The position numbers and the translations under genes are program-made. A DNA stretch of 64,000 bases, taken from Halorubrum sp. Atlit-26R. Its GTDB lineage: Archaea > Halobacteriota > Halobacteria > Halobacteriales > Haloferacaceae. The stretch lies in assembly GCF_003666015.1 (NCBI RefSeq), contig NZ_QPLT01000005.1:124001-188000 (forward strand). The letters are read 5' to 3'. This document shows, piece after piece, positions 34,311 through 42,279 of this stretch. The notes under the pieces are model-generated. The model was not told where the DNA came from and searched no databases. It was given only the letters and a program-made list of their open reading frames with translations. The first letter of the stretch is position 1; every line of letters starts with the position of its first letter.

Positions 34311-36002
34311 TCACGGGAACGGATGGTACGGCCGGTCGAGCGCCGGCTCGAACCCCATCGAGCGCGGTACCTCGCGTGCGCGGTCGCCGAAGAACGGGTC
34401 GCCGGTGAACAGCGGCTGCGCGCCCGGCACCAGCACGCGGACGGCCTCGAACCCCAGTGCTTCGAGGTCGCGCGTCGTCACCCGCGCGACGTAGGGGTCG
34501 AGCCCGACGCTCTCGACGCGGTCGACGACGGCGTCGAGCTCCTCGGTCCCCGACAGCGCCGGCTCGCCGAGCCCCTCCGCCGCGACGGTCGCGTCCGGGT
34601 CGAAGAACGCCGCCGTCTCGGCGGGCAGGTCGGCGTGGTGACCGATCGCGGCGCCCTGCTCGTCGGCCGTCTCTCGGCCCATCGAACGGAGCTCCGTCCA
34701 GTTCTGGAGGGCCTCGGCGAGCGCGCTCCGCGCCGCCGCGGTCGGGTCGAGGTCGGCGCCCGACCCCGCGGCGAACCGCGGCCAGTCGCCCTCCCGACTC
34801 ACGCCGACGGCGACGACCGGCACGTCCACGTCGGTCGTGACGAGCAGCGCCGTGGCCGACAGCGACTCCGCGCGCGCCCGCTTCTCCAGCTCGGCGAACC
34901 CGGGGTCGTCGACGTCGAGGCCGAGCGGCTCCGTCGTGGAGTACCAGCTGGTCATCGTCGCGTCGCGCTCGATCGCCTCGTACAGCCCCGAGAGCGCGGC
35001 GTCCGGTCCGGAGCTCCCGAGCCCGAGCCCGGTCGTGATCGGCGGGCGGTACCGGCGTTCCGGCGGCGGGAAGTGAACGAACTCCGCCGGGAGGCTCGCG
35101 GGGTCGCCGGTCCCGAGGCGCTCGCCGCGGGCCCACGGGAGCCGGTCGCCGCGGTCGTACGCCTCGGCGCCCTCCGGGCGGACGAACGCGTCCGGCGCGA
35201 CCGGGTTCGGCACGTTCGCGGCCGGCGCGCGCGTGAACGACGCCCCGCGGTAGATCCCGGCCGCGTACCGCTCTAACCCCTCGCCGAGCGCCTTCATGAA
35301 CGCGGCGTCCCAGTCGGCCGCCGCGCCCCCGCCGAAGTCGGCCGCGTCCGCGTCCGAGAACGGCGTCGTGTCCGCGACCCGCGCGACGTAGTACGGCAGC
35401 GGGAACGACTCCTGCTCGCCGACCTCGCTCAGCGCGCCGATCCGAGGGTCGACGGCGCGCTCCGCGCGGTCGATGGTCTCCGAGAGCCCGCGGTCGGCGT
35501 GGTCCCGCGGAAGCGCGTCGCCGGGATCGTCGCCGCAGCCGCAGCCCGGCGCGGGCAGCAGCGTCCGCTCGGGGCCCGGCACCTCGACGACGGTGTCGGC
35601 CACCGGGTCGCCGGCGAGGAGTCGAATCGTCCGTCGCCCGGCCACCGCGCCGGCGTAGCGCACGGCGGACCGGCGGCCGGCCGGCGCGTCCGCCGGCTCC
35701 GGGCCGCCGCTCTCGACGCGGGCGCGCAGGCAGTCGTAGCAGGCGTCGTCGAAGACGGTCACCGCGGCGTCGAGGTCGTCGAGGGGGACGCCGCCGAGCC
35801 CGCCCACCTCGACGGCGACCCACCGGTCGAGGAGCTCGTTCGCGGTCGCGAACGCCGACGACCCGGCGGTGTCGACGACGACCGCGAGGTCGAACCCGTC
35901 GAGCAGGTCGGCCTCGACGGGCATCGCGTTCACGTCGACGTCGCCGAGCGCGGCCTCGGTCGCCTCGACCGCGGGCCCGTCGCCGACAAGTCCGATATCC
36001 AT
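34311..36002 (-). CDS. YcaO-domain protein with N-terminal cyclodehydratase-like partner domain
   Basis: The 563-residue protein has an N-terminal alpha/beta region with four zinc-type cysteines (C88, C91, C154, C156) as in SagC/TOMM E1-like partners, and a C-terminal YcaO domain (about 220-563) with the ATP-site phrases EGLERYAAGIYRG, LYEAIERDA and ALAEALQNWTEL, and the Pro-rich end RPYHPFP. YcaO enzymes use ATP to activate peptide backbone amides, forming azolines or thioamides. No precursor peptide or oxidase gene is recognisable nearby, so a housekeeping modification (thioamidation) is as likely as a natural product. Confidence 0.88.
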   Translation of the reverse strand: MDIGLVGDGPAVEATEAALGDVDVNAMPVEADLLDGFDLAVVVDTAGSSAFATANELLDRWVAVEVGGLGGVPLDDLDAAVTVFDDACYDCLRARVESGGPEPADAPAGRRSAVRYAGAVAGRRTIRLLAGDPVADTVVEVPGPERTLLPAPGCGCGDDPGDALPRDHADRGLSETIDRAERAVDPRIGALSEVGEQESFPLPYYVARVADTTPFSDADAADFGGGAAADWDAAFMKALGEGLERYAAGIYRGASFTRAPAANVPNPVAPDAFVRPEGAEAYDRGDRLPWARGERLGTGDPASLPAEFVHFPPPERRYRPPITTGLGLGSSGPDAALSGLYEAIERDATMTSWYSTTEPLGLDVDDPGFAELEKRARAESLSATALLVTTDVDVPVVAVGVSREGDWPRFAAGSGADLDPTAAARSALAEALQNWTELRSMGRETADEQGAAIGHHADLPAETAAFFDPDATVAAEGLGEPALSGTEELDAVVDRVESVGLDPYVARVTTRDLEALGFEAVRVLVPGAQPLFTGDPFFGDRAREVPRSMGFEPALDRPYHPFP

Positions 36003-36107
36003 ACCCGGTCGACGCGAGGCGGCGAAAAAAAGGCGCGGGTCCGCGGCGGGCGGCGGCTCGCTCAGCGGTGCCGCGGCGAGAGTCGGAGCGGGCGTTCGCG
36101 AGTGCGC

Positions 36108-36929
36108 TCAGGCGGGCGTCGCGGCCATCATCTCGGCGGCCTCGGCGGCCAGCTCCGCGGCGTCGACGCCCTCGAGGCGCTCGTCGCCGAGCTTTAGGCG
36201 GAGCCGGGGGCGGCCGACGTCGATCGGAACCTTCTCGGTGTCGATGATCCCCAGGTCTTCGAGGCGGGTCTTCGTCCGGGAGAACGTCGCCTTCGAGGCG
36301 ATGCCGACGTCCTCGCCCCACTTCGAGATGTCGTAGAGCAGCACGTCGTTCTTCGCCGCGACGAGCAGCGAGACGGTCACCTCGTCGAGGTCGGCGCCGC
36401 CGTCGCGCTCGGTCGCGTCGAGGACGGCGTCGAAGTCGGCGCGGGCCGCCTCGCCGATCTCCGCCTCCATCGTCTCGCGGACCCGACTGATGGCCGGCGT
36501 GCGGAGCGTGTACGGCTCCGCCTCGTCGAACGCGCCGCGGTGGGAGTCGTACACCTCGTCGACGAACTCGTCGTCGTCGGTCGAGAGCGCGGCGACGCCG
36601 TCTCCCGCGGTGACCAGGGCGACGACCCGGGACGGGGAGACGAACAGGGCGTTGTCGACCTCCCCGTCGAGCACCCGGAGGTCCAAGGCGCCGTCGGCGA
36701 CGAGGTCGGCCGCCCGGGACGCGACGACGAAGTCGTCCATGACGTCCTTGAGGGTGCGCTCGTCGGCGAGCATCGACAGCTCCGGGAGGTCGTCCCGCCC
36801 GACCGCGGTCTCGACCAGCGATACGATCGTCTCCCCGGAGGGGTCAACGACGAGCAGCTCGTCGTCGTCCCCCGCGAAGGCCGCTTCGAGCGCGGCCTCG
36901 ACGTCGGCCGCCAGTAAATTCGACACCAT
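36108..36929 (-). CDS. tbsP: Transcriptional regulator TbsP (DUF5821)
   Basis: The 273-residue protein matches the haloarchaeal TbsP family, found in Haloferax volcanii to act with TrmB on gluconeogenic genes. The N-terminal half is a ligand-type domain (LLVVDPSGETIVSLVETAVG, then LFVSPSRVVALVTAGDGV); the C-terminal half carries a winged-helix-like SKWGEDVGIASKATFSRTKTRLEDLGIIDTEKV. I chose the ATG at 36929 by homology and the AT-rich promoter behind it. A TrmB-family gene is in the same window, 18 kb away. Confidence 0.88.
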   Translation of the reverse strand: MVSNLLAADVEAALEAAFAGDDDELLVVDPSGETIVSLVETAVGRDDLPELSMLADERTLKDVMDDFVVASRAADLVADGALDLRVLDGEVDNALFVSPSRVVALVTAGDGVAALSTDDDEFVDEVYDSHRGAFDEAEPYTLRTPAISRVRETMEAEIGEAARADFDAVLDATERDGGADLDEVTVSLLVAAKNDVLLYDISKWGEDVGIASKATFSRTKTRLEDLGIIDTEKVPIDVGRPRLRLKLGDERLEGVDAAELAAEAAEMMAATPA

Positions 36930-36958
36930 CTGTCTCTCGGTATGAAAGTCGGTTGCGT

Positions 36959-36979
36959 ATTTAATATTAACGGGGTTAA
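36959..36979 (-). promoter_or_regulatory. tbsP promoter with inverted repeats
   Basis: The stretch holds TTAATATTAA (36961-36970), a perfect palindrome suited as TATA region, 32-41 bases upstream of the tbsP start, overlapped by TTAAC-GGG-GTTAA (36967-36979), a perfect inverted repeat. Overlap of operator and TATA suggests direct repression, possibly autoregulation. Confidence 0.5.
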
Positions 36980-37169
36980 TGGATCGAACAACGCTCGTAG
37001 CGGGCCTCAAATAGCCGAAATCGGGGGATGAGTCGATTCGGGTATCGATCCGCGGATCGGGACGACGCCCCGGGATCGTCGGGCGACGCCGGACCGCGTT
37101 CGGGGGCGGAGCGACGGCAGTTCCGACGGCGACGGAAGGATTAATGCGCGGTCGCGCCCGCGTTCGCAC

Positions 37170-38417
37170 ATGGACTACGAGCACGTCCGGGAGGTCGACC
37201 CGGCGGTCGCCGACGCGCTGGCGGGCGAGCGCGACAGACAGGAGCAGACGCTCGCGATGATCGCGAGCGAGAACCACGTCAGCGAGGCGGTCTTAGAGGC
37301 GCAGGGGAGCGTCCTCACCAACAAGTACGCCGAGGGCTATCCCGGGTCGCGCTACTACGCCGGCTGCGAGTACGCCGACGAGGTCGAGGAGCTGGCGATC
37401 GAGCGCGCGAAGGAGCTGTGGGGCGCCGACCACGTCAACGTCCAGCCCCACTCCGGCACGCAGGCGAACCAGGCGGTGTACTACTCCGTCCTCGAACCGG
37501 GCGACAAGATCCTCTCTTTGGACCTCAACCACGGCGGGCACCTCTCGCACGGCCACCCCGCGAACTTCACGGGGCAGCTGTACGACGTCGAGCAGTACGA
37601 GGTCGACCCCGAGACGGGGTACATCGACTACGAGGGGCTCCGCGCCGCGGCCGAGTCGTTCGAGCCGGACATCATCGTCTCGGGCTACTCCGCGTACCCC
37701 CGCACCGTCGACTGGGAGGAGATCCAGGCGGCCGCCGACGCGGTCGACGCCTACCACCTCGCGGACATCGCGCACATCACCGGGCTCGTCGCCGCCGGCG
37801 TCCACCCGTCGCCGGTCGGCGTCGCCGACTTCGTCACCGGCTCGACGCACAAGACGATCCGCGCCGGCCGCGGCGGGATCGTGATGTGCGACGAGCAGTT
37901 CGCGGACGACGTCGACTCGGCCGTCTTCCCCGGCGGGCAGGGCGGCCCGCTGATGCACAACGTCGCCGGCAAGGCGGTCGGCTTCAAGGAGGCCCTCGAC
38001 CCCGAGTTCGAGGAGTACGCCCGGAACGTGGTCGACAACGCCGAGGTGCTCGCCGAGACGCTGCAGGAACACGGCCTCTCCTTGGTCTCCGGCGGGACGG
38101 ACAACCACCTCGTGCTGGCCGACCTGCGCGACTCGCACCCGGACCTCTCGGGCGGCGACGCGGAGGACGCGCTCGCGGCCGCGAACATCGTCCTCAACGG
38201 GAACACGGTCCCCGGCGAGACGCGGTCGCCGTTCGACCCCTCCGGGATTCGCGCGGGCACCGCCGGGCTGACGACGCGAGGCTTCGACGCCGACGCGATC
38301 GAGGAGGTCGGCGACCTGATCTACCGCGTCGTCGACAACGTCGACAGCGAGGACGTCATCTACGAGGTCGGCGAGCGCGTCGCCGAGCTCTGCGAGGCGC
38401 ATCCGCTGTACGAGTAG
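37170..38417 (+). CDS. glyA: Serine hydroxymethyltransferase
   Basis: The 415-residue PLP enzyme interconverts serine and glycine, giving one-carbon units to the folate or pterin pool. PLP lysine K228 sits in TGSTHKTIRAGRGG; NKYAEGYPGSRYYAGCEYADE and VQPHSGTQAN are family signatures. It links to metE and mptA in this window through C1 metabolism. A weak ATTAAT box lies about 28 bases upstream of the ATG. folD, which often follows in other haloarchaea, is not here. Confidence 0.96.
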   Translation: MDYEHVREVDPAVADALAGERDRQEQTLAMIASENHVSEAVLEAQGSVLTNKYAEGYPGSRYYAGCEYADEVEELAIERAKELWGADHVNVQPHSGTQANQAVYYSVLEPGDKILSLDLNHGGHLSHGHPANFTGQLYDVEQYEVDPETGYIDYEGLRAAAESFEPDIIVSGYSAYPRTVDWEEIQAAADAVDAYHLADIAHITGLVAAGVHPSPVGVADFVTGSTHKTIRAGRGGIVMCDEQFADDVDSAVFPGGQGGPLMHNVAGKAVGFKEALDPEFEEYARNVVDNAEVLAETLQEHGLSLVSGGTDNHLVLADLRDSHPDLSGGDAEDALAAANIVLNGNTVPGETRSPFDPSGIRAGTAGLTTRGFDADAIEEVGDLIYRVVDNVDSEDVIYEVGERVAELCEAHPLYE

Positions 38418-38509
38418 CGGCACACCGGCCGGCGACGTCGCAGTCGGCGGTGCTCGACCGTCCGACCGAATCCGTGCGTACAAAGTAGGGGGGAGCCCGA
38501 CGGGTCGGT

Positions 38510-38920
38510 ATGGCCGACTCGTCGTTCCTCGCAACACGCCTCGACCGCGCCGCCGTCCCCCTCGCGGTCGGCGACCTGATCGCGCTGATCGTCCTGTTGA
38601 CGATCGGTGCGATCAACCACAGCAGCGTCGAGTTCCTGTCGTCGAACCCGCTCTACCTGCTCGAAGTGTTCGCGCCGTTCCTGATCGCGTGGGCCCTGAT
38701 CGCGCCGCTCGTGGGAGCCTATTCCGCCGGGGCCGTCGAGACCGCGAAGTCGTCGGTCCCGCTCGTGATCCGGTCGTGGATCCCGGCCGCCGTCGTCGGG
38801 CTGGCGCTCCGCGCGTTCGTCTTCCGAGGCGGCGCCGCGCCCGCGTTCGCCGTCGTCATGCTGGTGCTCGGCTCGGTCGCACTCGGTGGCTGGCGCGCGG
38901 TGTACTTCAAGCTCCGGTAG
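38510..38920 (+). CDS. DUF3054 membrane protein
   Basis: The 136-residue protein has four hydrophobic helices (about 16-38, 46-70, 81-103, 108-127) and the DUF3054 pattern of polar residues at helix ends (AVGDLIALIVLLTIGAINH, WIPAAVVGLALR). Members occur in haloarchaea and actinobacteria; function is unknown. It stands alone, 92 bases after glyA. Confidence 0.88.
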   Translation: MADSSFLATRLDRAAVPLAVGDLIALIVLLTIGAINHSSVEFLSSNPLYLLEVFAPFLIAWALIAPLVGAYSAGAVETAKSSVPLVIRSWIPAAVVGLALRAFVFRGGAAPAFAVVMLVLGSVALGGWRAVYFKLR

Positions 38921-39076
38921 CGGTTTGATCCGATTCGCCCTCGAATTCGGCGCCTGAACGCTGTCTTCCGCCTTCTCGCCGGGGCCTCGATTCGTATCGA
39001 CACGGCCACGGCCTTCATAAGTTACGAGTAACGTCTCCGTGTTCACGAACGAACTCTCACCGAACACCGAGAAAGA

Positions 39077-39084
39077 TTTAATAT
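39077..39084 (+). promoter_or_regulatory. TATA box that fixes the start of the next small gene
   Basis: TTTAATAT lies 29-36 bases before the ATG at 39113. An in-frame ATG at 39083 falls inside this box and so cannot be the start of a transcript made from it. Confidence 0.55.
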
Positions 39085-39112
39085 GGATTTCCCACTAGTA
39101 TTCAACGACAGC

Positions 39113-39352
39113 ATGACTGGATACTACGACTACGTCCTCGGGCTCATCCCGGCAGCGTTGATCGGCGTGACCGCCTTCCTCAACCTTGTCGGGCTGTCGT
39201 TGATGTCGGCGTTGCCCGCGGGCGCGGTGGCCGCCGCCACCGTCGTGGCCCACGCGATATTCGTCAGGGCCCCGGTCACCGGCGACGCGCCGGCGGACGC
39301 GTCGCGCCCCGGTCGGGGAGATGGGGGACCGGGCGGCCGGTCGTCCGCGTGA
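39113..39352 (+). CDS. Small two-helix membrane protein
   Basis: The 79-residue protein has two membrane segments (about 8-29 and 33-55) and a hydrophilic, Gly/Pro/Asp-rich tail of about 25 residues. The start at MTGYYDYVLG is decided by the TATA box position. I do not recognise a function; similar two-helix proteins are widespread in haloarchaea. The gene ends 58 bases before the ornithine cyclodeaminase-like gene. Confidence 0.72.
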   Translation: MTGYYDYVLGLIPAALIGVTAFLNLVGLSLMSALPAGAVAAATVVAHAIFVRAPVTGDAPADASRPGRGDGGPGGRSSA

Positions 39353-39410
39353 CGCGTCGCCGTTCGCCGCGTCCTGTACCGTTTAGTCCCCGCGCCCCGA
39401 GTGGGCGGGT

Positions 39411-40412
39411 ATGACGGACGCCCTGTTCCTCACGAGTTCCGAGGTCGACGACCTCGCCGAGCCGGCCGACTACGTCGCCGCCGTGCGCGACGCGTACCGT
39501 CAGGTCGGCGAGGGAGCGCCGGCCGAGCCGCGGACGAAGCTGTACAACCGCGAGCCGCCGGGCATGTTGACCACCTACGCCGCCCTCCTCCCGGAGACGG
39601 GCGCGATGGGCGGGTACACGTACTCCGCCGGCTTCGGCGCGGAGGACGCGTGGTTCATGACCCCGCTGTTCGACGCCGAGTCGGGCGAGCCGCTCGCGCT
39701 GCTCGACGGCGCGTCGATGAACCCGTTTAAAACGGGTGCCGCCGGGGCGGTCGCGGTCGACGCGCTCGCCCGCGAGGACGCGACCGAGATCGCCGTGATC
39801 GGCAGCGGCGCGCAGGCGCGCGGGCAGCTCGCGACGACCGCGACCGTCCGCGAGTTCGAGGCGGTCCGCGTCTTCTCGCCGACCGCCGAGAACCGCGAGG
39901 CGTTCGCCGCCGACTTCGACGAGCGCCTCGACGCCGACGTGTCGGCCGTCGAGAGCGCGAGCGACGCGCTGGCGGGCGCCGACGTCGTGATCACCGCGAC
40001 GACCGCGAGCGACCCCGTGATCGACGACGCCGACGTGGAGCCGGGGACGCACGTCACCGCGATGGGGCAGTACCATCCGGAGAAGAACGAGCTGCCCCCC
40101 GAACTCGTCGCGCGCGCCACCTACGTCCCCGACCTCCGAGCGCGCGCGACGCAGGACGCCGGCTCGTACCTCGCCGCGGTCGAGGCCGGACTGATCGCGG
40201 AGGGCGAGGGGATCGCGGCCGACCTCGGCGAGGTCGTCGCGGGCGATCACCCGGGCCGGACGAGCGACGAGGAGGTGACCGTCTTCGACTCCGGCGGGAG
40301 CGGGGTCGAGACGGTCGCGGCCGCGTACATGCTTTATAAGCGCGCGAGCGAGAAGGGGCGCGGACAGACCATCGACTTCGCGCCCGCGAGCGAGGCGCTG
40401 ACGGGGGAGTAG
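39411..40412 (+). CDS. Ornithine cyclodeaminase / alanine dehydrogenase family protein
   Basis: The 333-residue protein has a mu-crystallin-like fold: an N-terminal substrate domain (PRTKLYNREPPGMLTTYAALLPETGAMGGYTYSAG with the conserved Arg/Lys that binds the carboxylate) and a Rossmann NAD domain with AVIGSGAQARGQL. Members deaminate ornithine to proline or interconvert alanine and pyruvate; archaeal ones are often alanine dehydrogenases. The exact substrate is not decided by the sequence. Confidence 0.9.
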   Translation: MTDALFLTSSEVDDLAEPADYVAAVRDAYRQVGEGAPAEPRTKLYNREPPGMLTTYAALLPETGAMGGYTYSAGFGAEDAWFMTPLFDAESGEPLALLDGASMNPFKTGAAGAVAVDALAREDATEIAVIGSGAQARGQLATTATVREFEAVRVFSPTAENREAFAADFDERLDADVSAVESASDALAGADVVITATTASDPVIDDADVEPGTHVTAMGQYHPEKNELPPELVARATYVPDLRARATQDAGSYLAAVEAGLIAEGEGIAADLGEVVAGDHPGRTSDEEVTVFDSGGSGVETVAAAYMLYKRASEKGRGQTIDFAPASEALTGE

Positions 40413-40472
40413 TCGCGAGAGCCGCGAGGCGGTAGCCAGAGGTTCAAGTGCCGCGCCCGCCTCCCGGCAGAC

Positions 40473-41000
40473 ATGTTGATCGGAATCGTCTCCGACACGC
40501 ACGACGACCTCGCCGCCGTCGAGGCGGCCGTCTCGCTGTTCGAGCGCGAGGGCGTCGACGTCGTCGTCCACTGCGGCGACTTCGTCGCGCCCTTCTCCGT
40601 GACGCCGTTCGACGGCGACTTCGACTTCCACGCGGTCCGCGGGAACAACGACGGCGAGTGGGCGGTCGCGTCGACGGTCGAGGCGTTCGGCGCGTACCAC
40701 GGTGAGGCCGCCGCGCTCTCCTTTGATGGTGCGAGCGGAACCGACGGCGTCGATGTCGCGGTCACTCACGGGACCAGCGACCTCGTCGTCGACGCGCTCG
40801 TCGACTGCGGCGACTACGACTACGTGTTCCACGGTCACACCCACGCGCACGGCGTCGAGGAGCGCGACGGGACCGTCCGCGTGAATCCGGGCGGGCTTCC
40901 GATCCCGGTCGAGGGTGCGGACGATACGTTCCGGGTCGCGACGCTCGACACGGCGGAGTCCGGGGCGGACGCCGTGACGCACCACGTCCTCGACGGATAA
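40473..41000 (+). CDS. YfcE/MJ0936-type metallophosphoesterase
   Basis: The 175-residue phosphodiesterase has the full calcineurin-like metal set: GIVSDTHDD (DxH), HCGDFVAP (GD), RGNNDGE (GNxD), VTHGT and FHGHTHAHG (GHTH). It hydrolyses phosphodiester bonds with Mn or Ni; natural substrate unknown. Start ATG; no operon partner on the same strand within 60 bases except the preceding gene. Confidence 0.92.
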   Translation: MLIGIVSDTHDDLAAVEAAVSLFEREGVDVVVHCGDFVAPFSVTPFDGDFDFHAVRGNNDGEWAVASTVEAFGAYHGEAAALSFDGASGTDGVDVAVTHGTSDLVVDALVDCGDYDYVFHGHTHAHGVEERDGTVRVNPGGLPIPVEGADDTFRVATLDTAESGADAVTHHVLDG

Positions 41001-41044
41001 CTCCGGAAGCGACGGTGAAGACGCATCATCGACTGCCTACTTCT

Positions 41045-41056
41045 TCCACATGTGGA
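41045..41056. promoter_or_regulatory. Palindromic operator of the toxin-antitoxin pair
   Basis: TCCACATGTGGA is a perfect 12-base palindrome, and the flanks extend the symmetry imperfectly (TTCT before, GAAA after). It lies 37-48 bases before the antitoxin ATG, where the AbrB-type antitoxin, alone or with the toxin, would repress its own promoter. Confidence 0.55.
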
Positions 41057-41092
41057 GAAACATGTATGAGAGTCGAACCGGAATATCCCGGT

Positions 41093-41338
41093 ATGGCGAC
41101 TGAGGAGAGGTCCGAAGAAACGACGGTCAGCGATCGGGGGATGGTCACGATCCCGGCAGACCTCCGCCAGCGACTTGACATCGAGCCGGGTGACAAGCTC
41201 CGGTGGACCACAGACGAAGACGGTGCGCTCTCGGTCGAGATCGTCCATCAACGCGAGGGCGTGTTCGACGATTTCGAACCCGTGGACTCCGGCGAGACGA
41301 ACGCCGTCGAAGCGGAGGCCGAGTTCGGAGGCGAGTGA
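41093..41338 (+). CDS. AbrB/MazE-family antitoxin
   Basis: The 81-residue protein has the swapped-hairpin DNA-binding domain (TVSDRGMVTIPADLRQRLDIEPGDKLRWTTDEDGALSVEI) in its first 55 residues and a short acidic tail that would occupy the toxin active site. I chose the ATG at 41093; an earlier in-frame ATG at 41015 would read through the palindromic operator. The stop overlaps the toxin start (TGATG). Confidence 0.88.
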   Translation: MATEERSEETTVSDRGMVTIPADLRQRLDIEPGDKLRWTTDEDGALSVEIVHQREGVFDDFEPVDSGETNAVEAEAEFGGE

Positions 41339-41766
41339 TGGCAGTCGCCCTCTTGGACACGAACGTCCTCTTCGCCAGTGCTAGTGCCCGCGATGAGTAC
41401 CACGACCGCGCTCGGGAGATCGTCCGCGGAATCGACCACGGGGAACTGCCGGACGCCGTCATAACGGACTACGTCGTCGCGGAGCTACTGAACCTCTCTC
41501 GCGAGAAACTCGGCCCAGATGCCGCGAACCGACTGCTGGATCGGCTTATCGAGGGCGCACATTTCGAGATTGTTCACTCCCCGCAGGTGGATTTCAACGC
41601 CGCACAGCCGCTTTTCCGCCAACACAACGAACTCTCGTTCGTGGACGCGACCATCGCCGCGTACCTGAATCGGGAAGGAGTTGAGTATCTCTATTCCTTT
41701 GACGACGACTTCGACGTGGTCGAGGGTTTCACACGCTTGGAGACCGCTGACAACCCTTTCAGTTAG
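41338..41766 (+). CDS. vapC: PIN-domain toxin, VapC family
   Basis: The 142-residue ribonuclease has the four PIN acids D7 (LLDTNVL), E49 (VAELL), D103 (FVDATI) and D122/D123 (SFDDDF). VapC toxins cut tRNA or rRNA when the antitoxin is lost. It is translationally coupled to the AbrB-type antitoxin. Base composition is visibly less GC-rich and codons are more relaxed than in the flanks, which suggests acquisition by transfer; repeat element C lies 80 bases downstream. Confidence 0.9.
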   Translation: MAVALLDTNVLFASASARDEYHDRAREIVRGIDHGELPDAVITDYVVAELLNLSREKLGPDAANRLLDRLIEGAHFEIVHSPQVDFNAAQPLFRQHNELSFVDATIAAYLNREGVEYLYSFDDDFDVVEGFTRLETADNPFS

Positions 41767-41844
41767 CTGGTTCGGAGTGAGTGACTTTGTCACGAACTCT
41801 TCAATATCTCTGGGGTAGGACCGCCAAATCCCCGGTCCTCTGGC

Positions 41845-42200
41845 TATTTATCGCCGATAGCGGATAGACGGCAAACACCTCCAAAGCCCCAGCCGCTCGC
41901 TTATAAACGACTGATCGCGGATCGACGGCGAACACCACCAAAGCCCCAGCCGCGAGGACGGCGCACACTCGTTGCGCTCCTCGTCACTCGCTACGCTCGT
42001 TCCTGCGGTGCTTACGTCGTCTGCGCCGTCCTCGCGACTGCCCCTTTGAATCCCGCCCCGCACCGCACAGCACCTCACGCCTCCCCAGCCTCGTCAGCCG
42101 CCCTTCGCTTCGCTCCGGGCGGCTGACTCCCTCGCGGGCTCCTCGCGGCCGCCGCTGGCGGCCGCTCGCAGGCACGCGCCACCGCATTTTCTTTTATAAA
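41845..42200 (-). repeat. Dispersed structured element, copy C
   Basis: This inverse copy has two tail units 57 bases apart (conserved CAAAGCCCCAG at 41882 and 41939 on this strand). Stem P3 is 15 bp (41951-41965 with 42022-42036), P2 is 11 bp (42093-42103 with 42117-42127, a sequence quite different from copies A and D but fully paired) and P1 is 9 bp (42145-42153 with 42157-42165). The outer edges are CTATTTATC (left, degenerate) and TTTATAAA (42193-42200). The gap 41767-41844 shows no gene. Confidence 0.87.
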
Positions 42201-42279
42201 TGGTCACGGCACCGCGAACTGATATTTAAACCACGTTCTCACCCGGAGTTTTATCGCCGCTCGTTCGCTCTGTTCGTCC

